NCBI GenBank assembly: GCA_003567685.1
Contig: PWYW01000018.1
Location: forward strand, 1 to 64,000
DNA from: Gammaproteobacteria bacterium
Lineage (GTDB): Bacteria > Pseudomonadota > Gammaproteobacteria > Xanthomonadales > Wenzhouxiangellaceae
Length of the DNA: 64,000 nucleotides
Reading direction: 5' to 3'
Shown piece after piece: positions 15,970 to 24,063 of the stretch. Below the pieces are notes generated by a model. The model saw only the letters and a program-made list of their open reading frames with translations, was not told where the DNA came from and searched no databases. The position numbers and the translations under genes are program-made. Position 1 is the stretch's first letter, and every line of letters starts with the position of its first letter.

Positions 15970-16971
15970 CTATTCGGTCTCGCGCTTGAGTTCTCGTTCC
16001 ATCAGGACCTGGACACCCTTTCGGGCGCTCCAGCCTTTGTGGATGATGCCGTGGACCTGCTCGACAATGGGCATTTCGACGTTGCAGCGCTCGGCCAGGC
16101 GTTTCGCTTCCTCGGCGGTCTTGATGCCCTCAACCACCTGACCGATTTCGGCTACCGCTGCGTCGAGATCCTTGCCCTGCCCCAAGGCGAGGCCAAGCCT
16201 GCGATTCCGGCTCAGGTCGCCGGTGCAGGTCAGTACCAGGTCGCCTATGCCGGACAAGCCCATCAGGGTGCGTGGGTCGGCATCCAGCGCCTTGCCCAGC
16301 CGCAGCGTTTCAGCCAGTCCGCGGGTGATCAGCGCAGCGCGGGTGTTGGCGCCCAGCCCCAGGCCATCGGCCATGCCACAGGCCACCGCCAGCACGTTCT
16401 TGATGGCCCCGCCGAGTTCTGCGCCAATGAGATCAGCCGTGTAGTAGGCCCGGAAGCCCTGCCCATGCAGCAATGCGGCCCACGATTTGCCAAAGTTCGG
16501 GTCACTGGCTGCCACGGTCACCGCGGTGGGCAGGCCAGCGGCTACTTCCTTGGCGAACGACGGGCCGGTGACCAGTGCCTGGGGAACGCCCGGGCCAATG
16601 ATGTCCAGGGCCAGTTCGTGCAGCAGCCGACCGCTGCCTGGTTCGAAGCCCTTGCTGGCCCAGGCAAGCCCGATGTCGGGTGTCAGGCGGGGTTTCAGGG
16701 CTTCCAGCGTATCGGGAAAGGCATGGGAGGGAGTGACAATCAGGATTCGTTCGGCCTGATCGACCGATTGATCAAGATCGGAACTGACGGAGATGTTCTC
16801 CGCCAGTTGGAAGTCCGGCAGGTAACGCCGATTGACTCGTTCGTGTTGCATGACCTCGGCCTGCGCGGCATCGCGTGCCCACAGGTTGACGACCTGGCCC
16901 GTTCGGGCCAGTTGCATGGCCAGCGCCGTACCCCAGGAGCCGGCGCCGATCACGGCAACACGGCTGCTCAC
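15970..16971 (-). CDS. gpsA: glycerol-3-phosphate dehydrogenase [NAD(P)+] GpsA
   Basis: 333 aa cytoplasmic enzyme that reduces dihydroxyacetone phosphate to sn-glycerol-3-phosphate for phospholipid synthesis. The Rossmann glycine motif VIGAGSWGTALA is at the N-terminus. Further signatures are WASKGFEPGSG, VTGPSFAKEVAAGLPTAV, the catalytic Lys region ELGGAIKNVLAVACG and LTCTGDLSRNRRLG. The start is GTG; it overlaps the TGA stop of secB by four bases (GTGA), so the two are translationally coupled, as in many gammaproteobacteria. Confidence 0.95.
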   Translation of the reverse strand: MSSRVAVIGAGSWGTALAMQLARTGQVVNLWARDAAQAEVMQHERVNRRYLPDFQLAENISVSSDLDQSVDQAERILIVTPSHAFPDTLEALKPRLTPDIGLAWASKGFEPGSGRLLHELALDIIGPGVPQALVTGPSFAKEVAAGLPTAVTVAASDPNFGKSWAALLHGQGFRAYYTADLIGAELGGAIKNVLAVACGMADGLGLGANTRAALITRGLAETLRLGKALDADPRTLMGLSGIGDLVLTCTGDLSRNRRLGLALGQGKDLDAAVAEIGQVVEGIKTAEEAKRLAERCNVEMPIVEQVHGIIHKGWSARKGVQVLMERELKRETE

Positions 16972-17477
16972 TGGACGCTGTCGGACGCGCCTTGTTCCTG
17001 CGAGGCACGCGACTGGGCATCAGCCATGCGCTGGCGGAAGATGCCCTCAAAGTTGATCGGCTGGATCGGCGGCAGGAAAAAGCCACCGGCAGCGACCATG
17101 TTGCCGATCTGGGTGCGGTTGTAGGGAAACAGGATGTTCGGGCACAGCACGTTGACCACGTAGGGCATTTGCTCTTCGGTGAAGCCCTGGAACTGGAAGA
17201 TGCCGCCATACTGGACTTCGCACAGGAAGGCCGTCTTTTCGCCCTGCTTGGCAGTAACGGTGACGGTCAGGATGACTTCGATCCTGCCTTCGTCGATCTT
17301 GTTGGTGCGCTGCGACAGGTTCAGGTTGATGTCCGGCTGGCCGGCCGATTGGTCCAGTTCCTGCGGAGACGGCGCTTCAAATGAGGCGTCTTTCAGGTAG
17401 ATATGCTGGACAGCCATCTGGGCTTCACGTTGCTCGTTGGCCTTTGCGGCGCCGGCATTCGGGTTTTCTTCTGCCAT
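16968..17477 (-). CDS. secB: protein-export chaperone SecB
   Basis: 169 aa from ATG 17477; a longer frame to 17540 would add 21 residues that overlap the rhodanese gene and lack SecB character. SecB holds preproteins unfolded and hands them to SecA. The conserved VQHIYLKDASFEAP and DINLNLSQRTNKIDEGRIEVILTV strands, QYGGIFQFQGF and the terminal LCPNILFPYNRTQIGNMVAAGGFFLPPIQPINFE region are all present. N- and C-terminal tails (Ala/Glu-rich, Gln/Ser-rich) are longer than in Escherichia coli. AAGGA lies upstream on the minus strand. grxC, which sits next to secB in Escherichia coli, is absent here. Confidence 0.95.
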   Translation of the reverse strand: MAEENPNAGAAKANEQREAQMAVQHIYLKDASFEAPSPQELDQSAGQPDINLNLSQRTNKIDEGRIEVILTVTVTAKQGEKTAFLCEVQYGGIFQFQGFTEEQMPYVVNVLCPNILFPYNRTQIGNMVAAGGFFLPPIQPINFEGIFRQRMADAQSRASQEQGASDSVQ

Positions 17478-17536
17478 GTTCAAAAAGTCCTTAAACGTTT
17501 CAGGTGTAGGGCGCTTTCCGCTGGGAAAACGTCGAT

Positions 17537-18118
17537 TCAATTCTTCTCGCTATCGCCGGGGCTACTGGGGGCAGCATCGGCAGGCATCGATTCATTGCTG
17601 TTGTGCTCGGCCTGAGCAGCTCCGCTCTCATTGCCTTGAGACTTGCGGGCCTTCTTGCCGGTCTTGTCTTTCTTGTCCTTTTTCTTGGCGCTGCCCTTGG
17701 CGCGACTGACCGGTTGCTGGTCAGCTTGCCACTGCGCCATGCCACCGGCCAGCACGTTGACCTGCTCGAAACCGAGTCCGACCAGTTTGTTGGCCATTTG
17801 AGGGGCAACCTGGTTGTTCTTGCAATAAACCAGCACGGGCTGTTCGCGGTGCTTGAGCAGCTGCTGGTTGCCGGCTTCGATCCGCGAAGGCGGCATGTGC
17901 AGGGCTCCAATGATGTGGCCCTTGGCATGGTCGGCGCTGTTGGAAACGTCCAGAACCAGCGCGTCCTGGTTGATCAGTCGGACGGCTTCGAGCGTGCCCA
18001 CTTCGCGCCACTTGCGGGCCAGTCTTGCAACCTCCCAGGTGAGCCAGGCGGCCAGCACGACAAAAAACATGCCTGACAGCAGCAGGTTCTCGCGAATGAA
18101 CTCAAAGATTTGTTCCAT
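17537..18118 (-). CDS. membrane-anchored rhodanese-domain protein (YibN-like)
   Basis: 193 aa. One N-terminal membrane helix (about 12-32) is followed by a single rhodanese domain (40-135) with ALVLDVSNSADHAKGHIIGALHMP and the active-site loop VYCKNNQVA, where the Cys would carry persulfide sulfur. The tail (about 145-193) is first strongly basic (KKKDKKDKTGKKARK), then Ser/Asn/Glu-rich and probably disordered. It corresponds to YibN, found upstream of secB in Escherichia coli. A role in sulfur transfer or membrane-protein quality control cannot be decided from sequence. It precedes secB by 59 bases. Confidence 0.85.
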   Translation of the reverse strand: MEQIFEFIRENLLLSGMFFVVLAAWLTWEVARLARKWREVGTLEAVRLINQDALVLDVSNSADHAKGHIIGALHMPPSRIEAGNQQLLKHREQPVLVYCKNNQVAPQMANKLVGLGFEQVNVLAGGMAQWQADQQPVSRAKGSAKKKDKKDKTGKKARKSQGNESGAAQAEHNSNESMPADAAPSSPGDSEKN

Positions 18119-18299
18119 GCTGATCTTTAATTATGAAATTGATGCAAACAAGCCCGCCATTATCGGTGATTTTGCGCTGCCTTGCCAGTCAGCCCGTCCA
18201 CATGTCGAGGAGCTTCGGCTGGTCTTTGTGGGATAATTGGGCGTTGTCAGTGCAATGACAACCTCTTGAGACTGCCTGCCCAAGGAGAAGCTGATCACC

Positions 18300-19829
18300 A
18301 TGAGCCAAGCTGCGCCACTGCTGTTGCTGATTCTGGATGGCTGGGGCCATCGCGAGCCCGCGCCGGACAATGCCATCAGTCAGGGCCGTACGCCCTGCTG
18401 GGACGCGCTGGTTGCCCGCTGCCCGCAAACGCTGCTGGATACCTCCGGTGAGGCCGTCGGCCTGCCGGCTGGCCAGATGGGAAACTCCGAAGTGGGCCAC
18501 ATGAACATCGGCGCAGGCCGCGTGGTTTACCAGGAGCTGACGCGAATCGGCAAAGCCATCAAGGACGGCGAATTTGCCCGAAACCCGGCGCTCTCTGAGT
18601 TGTTGTTGCGGCTGAAGGATACCGGTGGACGCCTGCATCTGATGGGGCTGCTTTCGCCCGGCGGCGTGCACAGCCATGAAGACCACCTGTTCGCCACGCT
18701 GGATCTGCTGGATCACGCCGATGCGCCCGACGTTGTCGTCCATGCTTTTCTGGACGGTCGCGACATGCCGCCGCGCAGCGCCCTGCCCTCGCTGGAACGG
18801 CTTGACGAGCGGTTGAGCCGGATGCCCGGTGCCAGCCTTGGCAGTGTTTGCGGGCGCTACTACGCCATGGACAGGGACCAGCGCTGGGATCGCGTGGAAA
18901 AGGCCTGGCGGGTCATGGTTGACGGCCAGGCCGAGCATGCGGCAGACAGCGGGGTCGCTGCCCTCAAGGCCGCCTACGCCCGCGATGAAAACGACGAGTT
19001 TGTTTCGGCAACCCGCATCGGGCGATGCGTGCCGCTGGCCGATGGTGACGGGGTATTTTTCGTCAATTTCCGCGCCGACCGCGCCCGTCAGTTGACCCAG
19101 GCCTTGGTCAATGACGATTTCGACGGCTTCGAGGCGCGCCGTCCGACGCTGGCTGGCGTGTTGACCATGACCCACTACCAGGATGGGCTGGGCTGCCTGG
19201 TGGCTTTCCCGCCGGAGCGCATGGAGCGGCTGATGGGCGAAGTGCTGTCCGATGCTGGCAAGCGCCAGCTGCGCATCGCCGAGACCGAGAAGTACGCCCA
19301 TGTGACCTACTTTTTCAACGGCGGCGAAGAGCGGGTGTTTGACGGTGAAGACCGCGAATTGATTCCGTCGCCCAAGGTGGCTACCTATGACCTTCAGCCG
19401 GAAATGAGCGCGCCGCTGCTGGCCGAAAAGTTGACCGCCGCCATTCGCGGTGGCGAGTACCCGGTCATCATTTCCAATGTCGCCAACCCGGACATGGTCG
19501 GTCATTCCGGGCAATTCGAAGCAGCCGTCAAGGCCGTCGAGACTGTCGATGGTCTGCTTGGTCAAGTCCTGGCGGCCGTGGAGTCAGTGGGCGGGGAAAT
19601 GTTGGTTACCGCCGATCACGGTAATGTCGAGCAGATGACTGACCCCGAGACCGGCCAGGCGCACACCGCGCATACTCTGAACCCGGTTCCGCTGTTGTAT
19701 GTGGGGCCGCGCGACCTTTCACTGAACGGGCCTGGCAGTCTTCGCGATATCGCACCGACCATGCTTGATCTTCTGAATCTCGAAAAGCCCGAAGAAATGA
19801 CCGGTAAATCACTGATTAGTAGAGATTAG
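18300..19829 (+). CDS. gpmI: 2,3-bisphosphoglycerate-independent phosphoglycerate mutase
   Basis: 509 aa, the usual length. It interconverts 3- and 2-phosphoglycerate in glycolysis using two Mn2+ ions and a phosphoserine intermediate. The N-terminal metal site LLLILDGWGHRE, the catalytic serine in MGNSEVGHMNIGAGR (Ser63), the loop DGRDMPPRSA, and the second metal cluster VANPDMVGHSG and TADHGNVEQM are all intact. AAGGAG (18282-18287) lies upstream of the ATG. It heads a rightward operon: envC starts 5 bases after its stop. The same order occurs in Escherichia coli (gpmM-envC-yibQ). Confidence 0.96.
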   Translation: MSQAAPLLLLILDGWGHREPAPDNAISQGRTPCWDALVARCPQTLLDTSGEAVGLPAGQMGNSEVGHMNIGAGRVVYQELTRIGKAIKDGEFARNPALSELLLRLKDTGGRLHLMGLLSPGGVHSHEDHLFATLDLLDHADAPDVVVHAFLDGRDMPPRSALPSLERLDERLSRMPGASLGSVCGRYYAMDRDQRWDRVEKAWRVMVDGQAEHAADSGVAALKAAYARDENDEFVSATRIGRCVPLADGDGVFFVNFRADRARQLTQALVNDDFDGFEARRPTLAGVLTMTHYQDGLGCLVAFPPERMERLMGEVLSDAGKRQLRIAETEKYAHVTYFFNGGEERVFDGEDRELIPSPKVATYDLQPEMSAPLLAEKLTAAIRGGEYPVIISNVANPDMVGHSGQFEAAVKAVETVDGLLGQVLAAVESVGGEMLVTADHGNVEQMTDPETGQAHTAHTLNPVPLLYVGPRDLSLNGPGSLRDIAPTMLDLLNLEKPEEMTGKSLISRD

Positions 19830-19834
19830 TCCTG

Positions 19835-20995
19835 ATGGGTGTGCCGCGCTTCCCGGCCCTCATCGCAGTCCTGTTCCTGATGCTGTGCAGCCAGTCAGTA
19901 TCCGGTCAGCCCGGTCTTGAGCAGGACACTGCTGAACTCGAACAACGCCTTCAGGTCTTGCGCGAGGAAATTGCGCGGATTCGAAACGACCTTGCAGACA
20001 CGCTCCGGGAGCGGGACGCTGAGGCCGAGGCCCTGAGCGAAGCCGAACGATCAGTGTCGGCTGCCGAGCGCCAACGCCGTGAAACGCTTGAACTGATTGC
20101 GGCGCTCAACCGGCGGATCGACCTGCTTGAAACCCGCCGGAGTGAACTGGAAAGTTCGGTTTCCGAAGCGGCTGCGGCCCTCGGGCGACAGTTGACCTTT
20201 GTCCATCGCCAGGGAGGCCAGTCGCGCCTCAAGTTGATGCTGAACCAGGACGATTGGCGACAGATCAATCGCCATTTGGCCTATCACGGGTACTTGACGC
20301 GCGCCCGCTTGGGCCTGGTTGAAGAACTGCGTGATGCCCTTGCTGCGCTGGAAGGCAACCGCGTGGAATTGATCGCCGAGCGAGCGGCACTGGAACAGGT
20401 GGCTGCGGAACAGGCCGATGCGCTCGTCCGGCTGGATGATGCCCGGGCCCGGCGTGCCGACGCCTTGGCTGCCATTGAGCGTCAGGTGGTCTCCGAGCGA
20501 GAGCGGTTGCAAGCCCTGGAACAGGACGCTGAGGAACTGACCCGCCTGATCGCTGAATTGGCGGATGCCCTGGCTGATATCCCTCCCGACATCGAGGCGC
20601 CCAACCTCTCGGAGCAGCGTGGCCAACTTCCGATGCCTGTAAGCGGGCCGGTTCGTCAGCGTTTCGGCTCACGTCGTGCAGGTGATTTGGTTTGGAACGG
20701 CTGGCTTATCGCTGCCGACCGAGAATCCGAAATCCGGGCCGTGGCTCATGGCCGCGTGGCCTATGCCGACTGGCTGCGCGGCTACGGCTTGATATTGATC
20801 ATTGACCATGGGGAAGGCTTCATGAGCCTGTATGCCCATGCCGAGGCCTTGTTGCGAGACGTGGGTGACTGGGTCCGCCCTGGCGATGTGATCGCGACGG
20901 TCGGCAATTCTGGCGGAGTTCCGGAAGATGGGCTGTACTTCGAGCTGCGCCGCGATGGCCGTCCGGTTGACCCGGCAAGCTGGCTTTCCCGATAG
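19835..20995 (+). CDS. envC: murein hydrolase activator EnvC
   Basis: 386 aa periplasmic protein. A signal peptide (1-24) is followed by a long coiled coil (about 28-240, rich in Glu/Arg/Ala/Leu) and a C-terminal LytM (M23) domain (about 260-386). The LytM domain is degenerate: the usual zinc-binding His at the start is replaced in WNGWLIAADRESE, whereas GRVAYADWLRGYGLILIIDHG and GLYFELRRDGRPVDPASWL are retained, exactly as in EnvC that activates AmiA/AmiB amidases at the septum. It is therefore an activator rather than an enzyme. It belongs to the gpmI-envC-ctpA-yibQ-like cluster. Confidence 0.92.
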   Translation: MGVPRFPALIAVLFLMLCSQSVSGQPGLEQDTAELEQRLQVLREEIARIRNDLADTLRERDAEAEALSEAERSVSAAERQRRETLELIAALNRRIDLLETRRSELESSVSEAAAALGRQLTFVHRQGGQSRLKLMLNQDDWRQINRHLAYHGYLTRARLGLVEELRDALAALEGNRVELIAERAALEQVAAEQADALVRLDDARARRADALAAIERQVVSERERLQALEQDAEELTRLIAELADALADIPPDIEAPNLSEQRGQLPMPVSGPVRQRFGSRRAGDLVWNGWLIAADRESEIRAVAHGRVAYADWLRGYGLILIIDHGEGFMSLYAHAEALLRDVGDWVRPGDVIATVGNSGGVPEDGLYFELRRDGRPVDPASWLSR

Positions 20996-21076
20996 CCGTG
21001 CTGGGCGCGCTCGAGGCCTTTCAAGGAGTCGCGCCCGGTGCTACATTGATCATTCGACGAAACTGCGTGGTTCCTG

Positions 21077-22261
21077 ATGGTGCCGACGATCCGACTCTTG
21101 CTGTTATCGATGCTGCTTCTGCCGGGGCTCCTGCTTGCTGATCAACGGCGGCCGGCGGTCAATGTCGATGATCTTCGCGCCTTTGCCGACGCCTGGGGAT
21201 ACATCAAGGACAACTTTGTCGACGATGTCGATGACCGTGAGCTGCTCCAGGCAGCCATCCGCGGCATGCTGGGCGAGCTTGACGAGCACTCGGCCTGGCT
21301 AAGCCCCGAGTCGCTTGCTGGTGTCGAGGAGCAATCATCCGGGCGATACGGGGGCATAGGAATTCGCGTAATGCTTGGTGACGGGGTGCTGGAGGTGATT
21401 GAAGCCATGCAGGACTCCCCGGCCGAGCGGGCAGGACTGCGCCGGGGGGACCGGATCGTTGCCATTGACCAGCGTCGACTGGATGCCGGAAACGTCTCGA
21501 CAGCCAGCGAATGGCTGCGCGGCGAGCCGGGGACCGAGGTCGAGCTGCTGGTGGACCGGAATGACAAGCTGGAGCCAGTTGCGCTGGCTCTCGAACGGGC
21601 CATCATTGCCCGTAGCAGCGTTGACCTGGACTGGCCCCGGCCACGGCTGCCGCGCTTGACCATTCATCAATTCCAGCAAAACACACCCGGCGAGGTAGAC
21701 CAGCGTTTCGAGGAGATACGCGAGGTCATGGGACGAACGGGCGAGCAGCCGGCCGGACTGATTCTCGATCTGCGGAACAATCCCGGCGGCATGATGTACG
21801 CTGCGGTATCGGTCGCCGACCGTTTTCTTTCCGAACAACTGGTGGTGTTCACCCAGGGGCGTGAGGGCAACGAGCCACGTCACTATCACAGTAACCCGGG
21901 CGAACAAATGCCCGGCCTGCCCATGGTAGTGCTGATCAATCAGCGATCAGCCTCGGCATCGGAAATTCTGGCCGGCGCCCTGCAGGACCCCGAGCGCGCA
22001 CTGGTGATTGGCGAGCCCAGCTTCGGCAAAGGGTCAATTCAGACGATCTGGCCGTTGCGCAATGGTGGCGGGATTCGACTCACCACGGCCCACTACTACA
22101 CGCCAGGCGGGCGTCGCATTCAGGCCGGGGGTATCGCGCCTGACCGGGTTGTGAGCGACCAACGTGACGGTGACGGTGATCCGGTCGTTGATGAAGCCAT
22201 TCATCTGTTTGATCATGCCGATCGCCTCTATCGACCGAGGCAACTGGCCAAAGACGGCTGA
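21077..22261 (+). CDS. ctpA: C-terminal processing peptidase CtpA (S41) with PDZ domain
   Basis: 394 aa, exported (signal peptide 1-21). The order is an N-terminal helical cap (DAWGYIKDNFVDD), a PDZ domain (about 90-170, GIGIRVMLGDGVLEVIEA, SPAERAGLRRGDRIVAID) and the S41 protease core. ILDLRNNPGG, SASASE (residues 291-296, containing the nucleophile) and FGKGSIQTIWPL with the catalytic Lys are intact. It cleaves periplasmic proteins near their C-termini. Its position directly between envC and a YibQ-like gene suggests it works in cell-wall enzyme control, as CtpA does for hydrolases in other proteobacteria. Its stop is 2 bases before the next ATG. Confidence 0.92.
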   Translation: MVPTIRLLLLSMLLLPGLLLADQRRPAVNVDDLRAFADAWGYIKDNFVDDVDDRELLQAAIRGMLGELDEHSAWLSPESLAGVEEQSSGRYGGIGIRVMLGDGVLEVIEAMQDSPAERAGLRRGDRIVAIDQRRLDAGNVSTASEWLRGEPGTEVELLVDRNDKLEPVALALERAIIARSSVDLDWPRPRLPRLTIHQFQQNTPGEVDQRFEEIREVMGRTGEQPAGLILDLRNNPGGMMYAAVSVADRFLSEQLVVFTQGREGNEPRHYHSNPGEQMPGLPMVVLINQRSASASEILAGALQDPERALVIGEPSFGKGSIQTIWPLRNGGGIRLTTAHYYTPGGRRIQAGGIAPDRVVSDQRDGDGDPVVDEAIHLFDHADRLYRPRQLAKDG

Positions 22262-22263
22262 CC

Positions 22264-23085
22264 ATGCATAAGTGGGTCAGCCGGCTGTTGGCCGGCGCAT
22301 TTCTCCTGTGCTGGATAACGGTTTCGCCGGCTTGTTTGGCGGGCACCGCCCGTATCGCCGTGGTGATCGATGATCTTGGTTTTCAACCAGTAAAGGACCG
22401 CGCTGTCCTGGCCTTGGACCCGCGTTTGAGCGTAGCGGTCATTCCGGGTACACCGGGCGCCAGCACGCTGGCCCGCATGGCGGCCGAGCAGCAGCGCGAC
22501 GTACTGATTCATCTGCCCTTGGCGGGTTTAAGTGAAGACGACTGTGATAGCGGCTTGCTGGTGTGCCTGGACCCGACCTGGCCGCCTGCAGCCATTGATC
22601 GCTACCTGGACCAGGCGTTGCGGGAAGTACCTGCCGCCATTGGAATCAATAACCACCAGGGCAGCCGTTTCACCGCTGATCCGGCGGCTGTTGACGAGCT
22701 GGTCCAGGGCCTCGTCAGGCTTGTTGACCGCCAGCGCCGACCGATGATGGTACTGGACTCCCGAACCACCGCAGATACGCGACTGGAAGAAAAAAGCCGG
22801 CAGGCTGGCTTGCCGACACTGCGCCGGCACGTGTTTATCGACCACATCGATGACCCGGCTGCCATGGGCCAGGCCTGGGAGGACTTGCTGGCGCGGGCAA
22901 AACGCGATGGAAGCGCCGTAGGCATTGCTCACCCCCGCCGGTCCACACTGGCGTTTCTCGTCCATGCCATCCAGGCGCTGGACGAGGAGAGTGAGGTAGA
23001 GCTGGTGCCGCTATCGATCCTGCTGCCCTCCCCTCATGCTTATCCGTTGGCGCTGCGCTGCGGTGGTTCGGCAAGCGGTCCGTAG
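22264..23085 (+). CDS. divergent polysaccharide deacetylase family protein (YibQ-like)
   Basis: 273 aa with a signal peptide (about 1-27). The fold is the divergent NodB-like deacetylase group: RIAVVIDDLGF (first metal Asp-Asp), SVAVIPGTPGASTLA, DVLIHLPLAG, GINNHQGSRFTAD (His-metal loop) and MVLDSRTTAD. The substrate and enzymatic status are unknown. It is encoded right after envC-ctpA, as yibQ follows envC in Escherichia coli, hinting at a peptidoglycan-related job. The last 46 bases overlap the convergent sulfotransferase gene, so the C-terminal Pro/Ser/Gly-rich end (HAYPLALRCGGSASGP) is encoded by DNA that also codes on the other strand. Confidence 0.85.
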   Translation: MHKWVSRLLAGAFLLCWITVSPACLAGTARIAVVIDDLGFQPVKDRAVLALDPRLSVAVIPGTPGASTLARMAAEQQRDVLIHLPLAGLSEDDCDSGLLVCLDPTWPPAAIDRYLDQALREVPAAIGINNHQGSRFTADPAAVDELVQGLVRLVDRQRRPMMVLDSRTTADTRLEEKSRQAGLPTLRRHVFIDHIDDPAAMGQAWEDLLARAKRDGSAVGIAHPRRSTLAFLVHAIQALDEESEVELVPLSILLPSPHAYPLALRCGGSASGP

Positions 23086-23993
23086 CCGAAAACGGGGTCC
23101 AGTTCTTCATTCAGCGTCTGGTCGATCCAGTCCAGCAAGTCGGGGCCAAGATCGTCACGGAACGCGCCCACCTTGGCCCGGCGCACCTTGCGCATTTCCG
23201 GGTCATTGGGGTTGCGCAGCTTGAGCGAGTTGTTCTGGAAATAATTATCCTTCTCGAGTTTCCGCATATTGTCGAAATCGGTGAATTCGACCGTTGCGGC
23301 AATTTCCTCGGCAGTGAACGGTTCCCCGATGAACCCGGCGATTCGTGCCAGTGTGTTGGCAGTGTCCAGACGCAGGTCTTCGTACCGAATGATCAGCGCG
23401 TCGGGCCGGTCTTTCAACATCGCGGCCCAGAAGTTGTGGTATCGAATCAGCCATGGCAGGCCGAAGTCGGGATGGCGGATAAATGCTTCGCGGCTGATGT
23501 TCTCGCGGTCTATTGGTCGAGTCGCTTCCCATTCCAGCAGCTCGCGCTTGAACGCCTTGGTCCGCTTGGTGTACTGGATATACCAGCTGACCACGATGTC
23601 CCCAGGATGGCGGGCGATGAAGAGCGTCTTTTTGCCATCCAGCCGAGGCGATTGTTGCTGGAACAGCTCAGCCACAACGCGCTCCCAGCTGGCCAGCCCG
23701 TTGGTAATCGCCCAGCGCGGCAAGCGTTTGTTCTGGCGATGCAGTTCGTCTGACTTGAACACCCGGCGATGACCAATGCCGTAGTGTTGAGCGTAGAGAT
23801 GGGTGAGCATGGTGCGCAACCAGGTGCCGCCGGTCTTGGGGTGACGAATCATCATCACGGAAGCCCGGTCCAGTAGCCGCAGTTGAAGCCGCTTGAGTAA
23901 TCGATAGCGCAGCCGCACCCGAATGCTGCGGGGAAACGGTGCGGTCAACACCAGAATGGCCCAGTGCAGGCCCCGGTCAATACTGAGGACCAC
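23040..23993 (-). CDS. sulfotransferase-domain protein
   Basis: 317 aa. The PAPS-binding elements are clear: the 5'-phosphosulfate loop RHPKTGGTWLRTML near residues 50-63 and the 3'-phosphate motif RHPGDIVVSWY near residue 128; a C-terminal KVGAFRDDLGPDL segment matches the usual KxGxxGDW-type end loosely. It would sulfate a small molecule or glycan acceptor, which cannot be identified. The start is GTG at 23993, preceded by AAGGA. The N-terminal stretch has a short hydrophobic, then Arg-rich segment (LRYRLLKRLQLRLL). The 3' end overlaps the convergent YibQ-like gene by 46 bases. Confidence 0.82.
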   Translation of the reverse strand: MVLSIDRGLHWAILVLTAPFPRSIRVRLRYRLLKRLQLRLLDRASVMMIRHPKTGGTWLRTMLTHLYAQHYGIGHRRVFKSDELHRQNKRLPRWAITNGLASWERVVAELFQQQSPRLDGKKTLFIARHPGDIVVSWYIQYTKRTKAFKRELLEWEATRPIDRENISREAFIRHPDFGLPWLIRYHNFWAAMLKDRPDALIIRYEDLRLDTANTLARIAGFIGEPFTAEEIAATVEFTDFDNMRKLEKDNYFQNNSLKLRNPNDPEMRKVRRAKVGAFRDDLGPDLLDWIDQTLNEELDPVFGYGPLAEPPQRSANG

Positions 23994-24016
23994 GAAATGT
24001 TCCTTGTTTCAGGTGA

Positions 24017-24042
24017 GACCGAGCAACAGGTGTTGCTCGGTC
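24017..24042. terminator. hairpin between AbgT and sulfotransferase genes
   Basis: GACCGAGCAACA (24017-24028) is followed by its perfect complement TGTTGCTCGGTC (24031-24042). It lies just past the stop of the leftward AbgT gene. There is no T-tract, so it may be an attenuator or mRNA-stabilising hairpin rather than a full terminator. Confidence 0.45.
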
Positions 24043-24063
24043 ATCGGGGGTTGTAGAGCCCGG

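Noticed and set aside
15910-17124. 404-codon plus-strand frame opposite gpsA and secB
   Set aside because: Antisense to two certain genes, low-complexity Gln/Gly/His content.
18189-19565. 458-codon minus-strand frame opposite gpmI
   Set aside because: Antisense shadow of a glycolytic gene with all catalytic motifs intact.
20999-21040. GGGCGCG/CGCGCCC inverted repeat before ctpA as a terminator
   Set aside because: Seven-base stem with a long loop and no T-run; insufficient to call.
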